Shown here: piece by piece, positions 56,570-64,000 of the stretch
Layout: each line of letters opens with the position of its first letter
Position numbering within the stretch: position 1 is the stretch's first letter
Assembly (NCBI GenBank): GCA_022432975.1
Contig: CM039503.1
Span: 52,003,966-52,067,965, forward strand
Length of the DNA stretch: 64,000 nt
From: Begonia masoniana
Lineage: Eukaryota; Streptophyta; Magnoliopsida; Cucurbitales; Begoniaceae
Direction of reading: 5' to 3'
Made by a program: the position numbers and the translations under genes
The notes under the pieces: model-generated
What the model saw: the letters and a program-made list of their open reading frames with translations, nothing else
The model's database searches: none
Told to the model about the DNA's origin: nothing

Positions 56570-59500
56570 TACCCAAAATAACTCTTCTAGGGTCGGGAAT
56601 CATCAAAAGAGGCTTTAACAAGTTAGACATAAAGTTCGTCAACGTTTTACATCATTAAAACGAGCTTAAATCCATTTTTTGGAAAAATGTCGGCTCGGTT
56701 TTCGGGTCTTTAAAACCCGCTAAAATACTTGGGTACCGCTCGTAAAATACGTTTAAAAAGTATTGTAAAAGGTCGGGTTAAAATGTGTTTTGAAAGTCGA
56801 GATTTTAAAAAAAAAAAAAACGATTTTGGGGCATGTGGGGCGCGCTAGGCGCCGCGCTGCGCGCGCGCCCCTGCGCTGCGCGCGCGCCCCTGCGCTGCGC
56901 GCGCGCCCCTGCGCTGCGCGCGCGCCCCTGCGCTGCGCGCGCGCCCCTGCGCTGCGCGCGCGCCCCTGCGCTGCGCGCGCGCCCCTGCGCTGCGCGCGCG
57001 CCCCTGCGCTGCGCGCGCGCCCCTGCGCTGCGCGCGCGCCCCTGCGCTGCGCGCGCGCCCCTGCGCTGCGCGCGCGCCCCTGCGCTGCGCGCGCGCCCCT
57101 GCGCTGCGCGCGCGCCCCTGCGCTGCGCGCGCGCCCCTGCGCTGCGCGCGCGCCCCTGCGCTGCGCGCGCGCCCCTGCGCTGCGCGCGCGCCCCTGCGCT
57201 GCGCGCGCGCCCCTGCGCTGCGCGCGCGCCCCTGCGCTGCGCGCGCGCCCCTGCGCTGCGCGCGCGCCCCTGCGCTGCGCGCGCGCCCCTGCGCTGCGCG
57301 CGCGCCCCTGCGCTGCGCGCGCGCCCCTGCGCTGCGCGCGCGCCCCTGCGCTGCGCGCGCGCCCCTGCGCTGCGCGCGCGCCCCTGCGCTGCGCGCGCGC
57401 CCCTGCGCTGCGCGCGCGCCCCTGCGCTGCGCGCGCGCCCCTGCGCTGCGCGCGCGCCCCTGCGCTGCGCGCGCGCCCCTGCGCTGCGCGCGCGCCCCTG
57501 CGCTGCGCGCGCGCCCCTGCGCTGCGCGCGCGCCCCTGCGCTGCGCGCGCGCCCCTGCGCTGCGCGCGCGCCCCTGCGCTGCGCGCGCGCCCCTGCGCTG
57601 CGCGCGCGCCCCTGCGCTGCGCGCGCGCCCCTGCGCTGCGCGCGCGCCCCTGCGCTGCGCGCGCGCCCCTGCGCTGCGCGCGCGCCCCTGCGCTGCGCGC
57701 GCGCCCCTGCGCTGCGCGCGCGCCCCTGCGCTGCGCGCGCGCCCCTGCGCTGCGCGCGCGCCCCTGCGCTGCGCGCGCGCCCCTGCGCTGCGCGCGCGCC
57801 CCTGCGCTGCGCGCGCGCCCCTGCGCTGCGCGCGCGCCCCTGCGCTGCGCGCGCGCCCCTGCGCTGCGCGCGCGCCCCTGCGCTGCGCGCGCGCCCCTGC
57901 GCTGCGCGCGCGCCCCTGCGCTGCGCGCGCGCCCCTGCGCTGCGCGCGCGCCCCTGCGCTGCGCGCGCGCCCCTGCGCTGCGCGCGCGCCCCTGCGCTGC
58001 GCGCGCGCCCCTGCGCTGCGCGCGCGCCCCTGCGCTGCGCGCGCGCCCCTGCGCTGCGCGCGCGCCCCTGCGCTGCGCGCGCGCCCCTGCGCTGCGCGCG
58101 CGCCCCTGCGCTGCGCGCGCGCCCCTGCGCTGCGCGCGCGCCCCTGCGCTGCGCGCGCGCCCCTGCGCTGCGCGCGCGCCCCTGCGCTGCGCGCGCGCCC
58201 CTGCGCTGCGCGCGCGCCCCTGCGCTGCGCGCGCGCCCCTGCGCTGCGCGCGCGCCCCTGCGCTGCGCGCGCGCCCCTGCGCTGCGCGCGCGCCCCTTCA
58301 AACATCAAACTCACCCAATCTACAACTTTCATTTCTATTGCACCAAAAATTCATTTAAAACATCAAAACATTCTATTCCGTCAATGTTTACTATACGTGG
58401 CGGAAACTAATCAAAATATCGATTTATAACCTATCCAGATACCAAGCATCCTAATAAGCGTTCTATAAAACATTAAATATCATCCCAAAACACATAACCT
58501 ATGCTCCGTACGGGTTGTACTCGCATCGACTACGCCAACCGCCCTCACGAACATCCTTCGTCAAGCTGTAGGCCCGACTGGTGGAGGGACATCGTCCTCA
58601 CCTTGCTCGTAATCACCTACACCATAAAGACACCTATGAGATAAAAATCTCAGCAAGTTCTACGTAAATGCATATGCATGGTCATGCGTGCAATGAAAAC
58701 CGTCCATGTCAGTACATGTCAGTCTATGGTTAACGAGCCCTAAATGCAGTCAGATGGGTAGGGCACATCAAGCGGGTAGACTGCCCGCACCATCTGAAAG
58801 GAGGAAGACCCGCTCACCACGGAACACCAGGTCTGAACCTCACCCGAATAACCACCATACGTTGTTTATTAGATACTTACTTAGCACGTGCATGCAATTC
58901 TTTCTCTTTGAAACAAATGCGTAAATTCAATTTTTTTATGGCATTTTGAAAACTGTGATGCATGAACAGTTCAATACATAATATAAACATGCATAACGAG
59001 AATACCATCAAACCTCTCACTATATCAAAACATCTTAACACGTATCCTATAAAACATTCAAACCTAATCTACCCAACCAAAGTAAAGCAATTAAACAAGC
59101 AAAACTCCAACAATCCTCAACAACAATTCCAACATACGGTGTAGGCCAATCGGCCACAATAAGTCACGAGAACTTACCTGTCGTCCTTAGCACACCGAGC
59201 ACCGTCCAAAAGCCGTGTCCACCTAAGGCATTTAACAATGTCCTTTGTTAAAACCGAACCTAAACATTGAAATTTCATAAACTAACGAAACTCCTAACTG
59301 AAGGAAATTTCCTAAAATTCTAATAAACCTCTCTCGGGCATTTCATCGAGCAATTTATGCTCACAAATTCTAAACTCCATTAATGGAGGTTTTCACCAAG
59401 CTCAAATTCCAATTTTTCAATCTAAATATCAAATGCTTCCATTATTTTGCCCAATAATCGTAAATAAAGTGATTTCTAACATTTCCTAACAAAACCCGGT

Positions 59501-60280
59501 TATTTTCGACAAAATCCAACAAAACCCTAACGGTTTATCAACTTAGAAATCGAGAATAAACCTCCCAAAACCGTAGATCCTTACCTAGAGAGCGTTTTTG
59601 GTGAAGAAACACGAAGAAAACGCCGAAGATCGGAGGAGGAATCGGTTGAAGCACCGTGGAGGAGAAGAATCGCCGTTGGGAGGGAGAGAAGAGGAGATGC
59701 GTGAAGTGTTGTGGAAAATGGGGGTTTTTTGTGGTTTTAATTCCATTGGCTTGACAATTTACGAAATTGCCCTTCGTCTTAAATCTTCGTTTGTCCTATG
59801 GTTCGACTATCAAATCGTCTCCTCCAAAATTTTCTTATTTCTCCAATAGTTCCAACTTATCATTAAGGTTCTAATAAAACTCTCCGTTCGTCAAACGAAT
59901 TTAATTTGCTATTTCTACAACTTAAATCGCCATAAGGTTAAAATCGGAAACTCAGCACTATATCTCGGTTAGACTTCCTTAAATTCCCATAATTCTCCCA
60001 AAATTCATATTAATTATGAGGATTCCGTTACAACTCTTAATTCGCAAAACGGACATATTTCAACTATTTACGAAATTACCCCATATAACGGAAACCGAAC
60101 ACTTGGGCGTTATACTGTCAATTTGGATTTCTGAAATTTCCTTATTCTTCTAAAAATCCTCATTAATTACTAGGGCTCTAACGAAACTTCCCGTTCGTAA
60201 TACGGGCTTAATTTGACATATTTACCAAAATGTCATTCATATGCGGAAAATTGAAAACCCGTCGAAAACCGGGTGTTACA
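56570..60280 (-). mobile_element. Partial gypsy LTR (same family as the enclosing LTR), truncated at the array junction
   Basis: The right end CCGGGTGTTACA at 60280 is a normal LTR terminus. The left end begins inside the 48-bp array with ACCCAAAATAACT, which aligns with ACCCAACACACTA near 50251 of the enclosing LTR, so about the first 95 bp and the left target duplication are missing. Shared phrases include CTCGTAAAATACGTTTAAAAAGTA (split here as CTCGTAAAATACG and TTTAAAAAGTA) near 50441 and 56740. It contains the 19-bp GC array, GAACTTACCTG (59171-59181, a splice-donor complement) and TATGAGATAAAAATCTCAGCAAG-type hairpin sequence near 58635. Confidence 0.75.
56855..58294. repeat. 19-bp GC-rich tandem array, about 76 copies
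   Basis: The unit is CCCCTGCGCTGCGCGCGCG, about 95% G/C with alternating CG tracts. The copies appear identical. Neither strand has stops within the array, so long frames of about 500 codons appear in several frames on both strands (for example 56790-58358 plus and 58301-56805 minus). These are not genes. The enclosing LTR has at the same place an unamplified GC-rich stretch (about 50525-50622 and 61620-61850). Confidence 0.96.
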
Positions 60281-63200
60281 TAAAATCCAACAGAACACTA
60301 ATGTCAAGAAATCTCCAAAACTAACTCAAAAGGTTGCTACCACTACTGTCATGAAAACTCAATGTACTCAGATTGAATCATTATCAACTAGACCTTCACA
60401 ACCGCTGACACCAGTTAACCCGCCTCATCAGTTTACCAGACCGGAGCATGAATGTACCCCTCCAACCACATCTACTCATCTGTGCACACGGGAAATTCAC
60501 CTGCAGTAATCTCTTCACCTACATCACAAAACTCATCTATTAGCCTAATGCTAAGTAAGTAAAGCAATAATGAAATGACAAGCTGAAACACGAAACCTAA
60601 ATATGCAGTTTCTACTTTCTTATCTCAGTTGCACATCGTTCGTCTACTGATCAGATCCCTTGATTGCCCTTGGGAGTGGGATCAATTCTCCCAATGCTAT
60701 ACATCCTCATAATCAGTTAAGGGGTGGATGAAGTCCCTTAACCGCCAATGCAGTTCAATCTGTATACATCATCTTCATCAGTTAAGGGGCGGATGAAGTC
60801 CCTTAATAGCTATTCTGATCCCTCAGACCTCTTGGGAGTGGGATCAATTCTCCCAATGCTATAAATTCTCATAATCAGTTAAGGGGTGGATTATTTCCCT
60901 TAACCGCCGATGCAGTTAAATCTGTACTCGCCTTACCATAATATTACATGAAAGTTCATTTTCGTATTCTTTCAAAAACATGATGCATAACATACAGAAA
61001 ATACTCAAACATGCATAAACCTACTGTTTTGTGATGTAGGCCCGAAGGCACACACAATACTTCACTTACTTGGTCTCCTGGAAAAACTTGGTTGCAAGCT
61101 ACTTCGGGTATTACTTAAACCAAAAACCATAGACAGAGCATACATTAAATTTCCTCCAATCTTCATTCTAAACCACTAGAAATCTAAGGGAAACTGTTTT
61201 GGGAACTCTAGTCATTGTGCATTCCCGATTTCAACTTAAACCGAAACCTCCACTCGCTTACCGCCTTCTCAAAATCTCATTTATCATCCCTCCTACCAAC
61301 GATAGATACAATGTAACAAGAAATAGAAGCAAAACTCACCAAGTTCGGAGGAAATCGCTGGAGGAAGTCGAAGGAGGTCTCCTATCGCGCTCTGCTAAGC
61401 TGAGGAGCTGAGAATGGAGGGGAAAAATGAAATAAACAGTGGCGGCTACTTCATTAATAGTTTTCTTAAATATGTTATCCACTTTTGAATTTCTAATTAC
61501 CCTTATGCCCTTGCCTAGTCATCCACTAACCCGACATTTAATATTGTCATATAAATTGTACCATTAGTTTTAAAAAAAAAATAGAGAAACGGTTTGATAG
61601 AACCGGGTATTACAGCATGCCGACCACGATCGATTGCAACCCAATCCCGATCGATCGGGCCGACTCGGTTTTCTCAACCACAAACAAACACAAACCACGA
61701 TCGATCGCGCCCCAATGCCCGATCGGTCGGGCCCTCTCGGTCCTTCGATTAAAAACGGTGAACAACGCCGATCGATCGCACTTCGGGCGCGATCGATCGC
61801 GTCGCTTACATCCTGGGTGCGCCCAGCGTGCCCGCCCGGCCCCTTTTCTCCATTTTCTATATTCAACCATATTTTTCATTCCAAACACCTACCCATCCAC
61901 ATTAAATCGTCCAACAATCATTCCCCAACCTTTTTAAACACAAAATCTCCAAACCCCGGAAATCCCGACTCAAAAACGTACCCCAACACGTGTTTAAAAT
62001 TCATGAAAACAAACCGCATGGATCGTTTTAAAACACGAGCGTATCCTTACAATTTAAATACCTAAAATCATTAAATCAATCTAACATAATCCTCATACCA
62101 ACATCACATAACATTTGAGTTCCTTAGATCTTTTCAAAACAAATTCATTTATCAAATCATTTCGAAATAACACTTCACTTCAATCCATTATCCACCCTAA
62201 ATCATCAAAATATCAAACTTCTCTATACACCCTAACATTATTATCCAAAAATCAACCTAATTCACACATATTTACCACAAAACGCTCGGAGTATACCCAC
62301 GGATCATCCAGCCCAACCAAAACACGCCCCGCCACCACGAGCTCAATCCACCGACCATCTATGCGTGATCATCAGGAAGAGGTTCCTCACCTTCGTGCTC
62401 GTCACCTACATCATACGATAAACACATTAAGCCTAATGCTTAGTAAGGAGGTGCACTAAAACATGAGAATACATAATGCATGGTCTTTCAAAACATGTTC
62501 ATTTTTCATTTCTTTACTTTACATAACATTTACATATATATCTTCAGGCATGAGTAGGCATAGGCACCACCCCGTCTACCCTGTAGACCAAACACTTGCC
62601 CTGAGTTGCCATTAACACATTTTCTTGCCCTGAGTTGCCATTAACGTGCCCTGTGCCCTACTCATCCTCCAATCTTTACATATCATTATTTACTTTACTT
62701 CGTTTACTTGAAAACATGCACAATTGAACATTTCATTAAATCTTAAAGGAGAAAAACGTGATGCATGAGGATTTCGCATATGACATACCAACGAACAATT
62801 CGCAAACGTATATGAACATACATTACTCCTAATCAACTTAACCAACATCTAATATCTAATTTCCTAGGCTACCCGACACATTAAACCCCACAATCAGAAA
62901 ATCATCATCAAAGCACCAAAAACCTAACATCGATACAATGTAGGGCCTTAAGGGCCGGAAACTTACGCACACACTTACCTGGCGTCCTTTGCAATGTCGT
63001 GCACCGTCTGAAAGCTTGATTTACCTAATTCGTTTCACAAATAAAGGCATTAAAACCGATCCTAAACAAACGAATTCCAAACTTAAACCAAGTTCCTAGC
63101 TAAGACAATTTCTCCTAAAACTTTCATTTTCTCCATTCGGGCATTTCATCGAGCACGTGGTACTCACCAAATACCAAACTCCATTAATGGAGATTTTACA

Positions 63201-63555
63201 ACCTTCAACAACCAAAAACCTAAACTAAATCTATCAATAACCAAAATTTCATATAGCCATCCCCAAAAATCGTAAATACATCGTCAAAGAGCATTAACTT
63301 AAACATCCTAACAATTTCTAACCAAAAATCGGGATTTCTAATAAAACCTTAAACTGAAATTCACCTCAAAACGACAAACTACCATGGCTAGAACCCGGAG
63401 CTTACCTAGGACGTTGATTTGGGGAAGAAAATCGAAGGGAAGCTTCGCCGGATTTGGAGGAGGCGTCGGCGCTGGAGAAATGGCGTGGGAGGAGAAGAAT
63501 GGCGCCAAGGAGAAAGGGGAAGCGTTCACGTTCTGGAGAAGAAAATGAAGGGGGA

Positions 63556-63582
63556 GGGGGGGGGGGGGGGGGGGGAGGGGGG
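63556..63582 (+). repeat. Poly-G run inside the gypsy 3' LTR
   Basis: Twenty G in a row (63556-63575), then A and six more G, in an AT-to-GC transition of the LTR. It could form G-quadruplex DNA. Run length in an assembly is uncertain at such homopolymers. Confidence 0.8.
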
Positions 63583-63972
63583 TATTTGTGAATTAATAAA
63601 ATTGACTTAACAATTACAAGTTTGCCCTTCCCTCAATTCTTTGTTTATTTCGTTAATTAGTCTATCGTTTTGGTTTCTCCAAATTTTCTTATTCCTCCAA
63701 AAATCTATGTAAATCACTAGGGTTCTAACGAAACTCACCGTTTGCAAAACGGGCTTAATTTACTATTTTTTACGAATTAAAAACCGCTATAGCATTAAAG
63801 ACGGAAATTTGGCATTACACTATCAATTTGGATTTCTAAAATTTACTTATTCTTCTAAAAATCTCCATAAATTCATAGGGCCCTAATAAAACCTCCCGCT
63901 CACAAAACGGGCCTATATTTCTTATTTACGAAAATAACCTTGGAGCGGAAACCCGAAAACTCGGGTGTTACA

Positions 63973-64000
63973 TCCTTCCCTCCTTAATTGGAATTTTGTC
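63973..64000 (-). mobile_element. Polypurine tract and start of the internal region of the right-edge gypsy element
   Basis: On the minus strand, GACAAAATTCCAATTAAGGA leads into GGGAAGGA and then the LTR start TGTAACACCC. The AAATTCCAATTAAGGAGGG phrase resembles the end of pol followed by the polypurine tract in plant chromoviruses. The rest of the element is outside the window. Confidence 0.65.

Larger units (their letters stand above)
50623..61614 (-). mobile_element. Solo gypsy LTR nested in the large LTR, carrying arrays and a further LTR
   Basis: TGTAATGCCCCG...CCGGGTATTACA termini with the target-site duplication GCATG (50618-50622 and 61615-61619). The minus strand begins TGTAATACCCGG. 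Own sequence occupies 50623 to about 56569 (including the 48-bp array) and 60281-61614. The piece between them is a second LTR copy of the enclosing family. The right part contains TTAGCCTAATGCTAAGTAAGT (about 60541-60561), the complement of the TGAG/CTCA-type motif, and repeats with AGTTAAGGGGTGGAT (60710-60900). Confidence 0.85.
50156..63972 (-). mobile_element. 3' LTR of a gypsy element extending past the right edge, inflated by nested DNA
   Basis: The plus strand starts TGTGATGACCCC and ends CTCGGGTGTTACA at 63972. The next bases, on the minus strand, give AAGGAGGGAAGGA, a polypurine tract directly before TGTAACACCCGAG. This is therefore the 3' LTR of a minus-strand element whose coding part lies beyond the window. 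The flanks GACAG (left) and TCCTT (right) differ, consistent with an LTR and not a solo LTR. Without the nested LTR (50623-61614) it is about 2.8 kb (50156-50622 plus 61620-63972). It includes a CGATCGATCG-rich part (61620-61805), GGCCCTTAAGGC-type and TTACTAAGCATTAGGCTTAA motifs, and a 20-G run at 63556-63575. Confidence 0.78.

Noticed and set aside
51416..56581. A 1721-codon open frame with a 16-residue repeat, possibly a repetitive structural protein
   Set aside because: The frame exists only because the 48-bp unit is a multiple of 3 without stops; it lies inside an LTR and has no unique domain, promoter or splice signal.
56790..58410. Several Ala/Arg/Pro-rich open frames of about 500 codons on both strands
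   Set aside because: They are produced by the stop-free 19-bp GC array, with overlapping frames on both strands.

Overview
The window is nuclear DNA of a flowering plant, almost certainly a eudicot. It has spliced plant genes with GT-AG introns, plant-type LTR retrotransposons, a Mutator-like transposon and Cassandra-type (5S rRNA-bearing) repeats. There are no bacterial features. I cannot name the species.

Three host loci, all on the minus strand, form a short gene island. (1) A QUA3-like putative pectin methyltransferase locus (about 15.1-31.3 kb) is a pseudogene. A 12.7-kb Ty3/gypsy element interrupts it at codons 7-9, and it also carries a nonsense codon and several frameshifts. (2) An intact six-exon PMT15/PMT16-like methyltransferase gene (32447-36458, 635 aa) lies just upstream. 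(3) An intact seven-exon PEX11 peroxisome-proliferation gene (46288-48144, 235 aa, plus a 5' UTR intron) follows. From memory of Arabidopsis, QUA3 neighbours PMT15 on chromosome 4 and PMT16 neighbours PEX11D on chromosome 2, so the order here looks like the unduplicated ancestral block.

Everything else is mobile or repetitive. From left to right: the end of a Copia-type LTR (1-450); an inverted repeat and a Cassandra cluster with three LTRs (1.2-3.6 kb); a gag-protease-only Athila-like element (5217-14730) with a solo LTR nested in its 5' LTR; the Tekay-like chromovirus inside the pseudogene (18603-31314), itself carrying two nested solo LTRs; a Copia-type solo LTR with a 28-bp array (37457-40011); a Mutator-like element with 1.1-kb inverted repeats (41374-45052); a 29-bp AT array next to PEX11; and an inflated gypsy 3' LTR (50156-63972) containing a second LTR, a 48-bp array of about 107 copies and a 19-bp GC-rich array of about 76 copies. 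Most insertions are bounded exactly by target-site duplications, and two have matching empty sites inside the window.

The most unusual theme is that several unrelated LTRs have each grown their own large tandem array, and four of these arrays are built from similar words (CCGATGA, CTTCCG, TGACGTCA). Several gypsy LTRs also share a conserved module: a splice-donor-like CAGGTAAGTT, then a TGAG/CTCA hairpin followed by a GATGTAGGT box.
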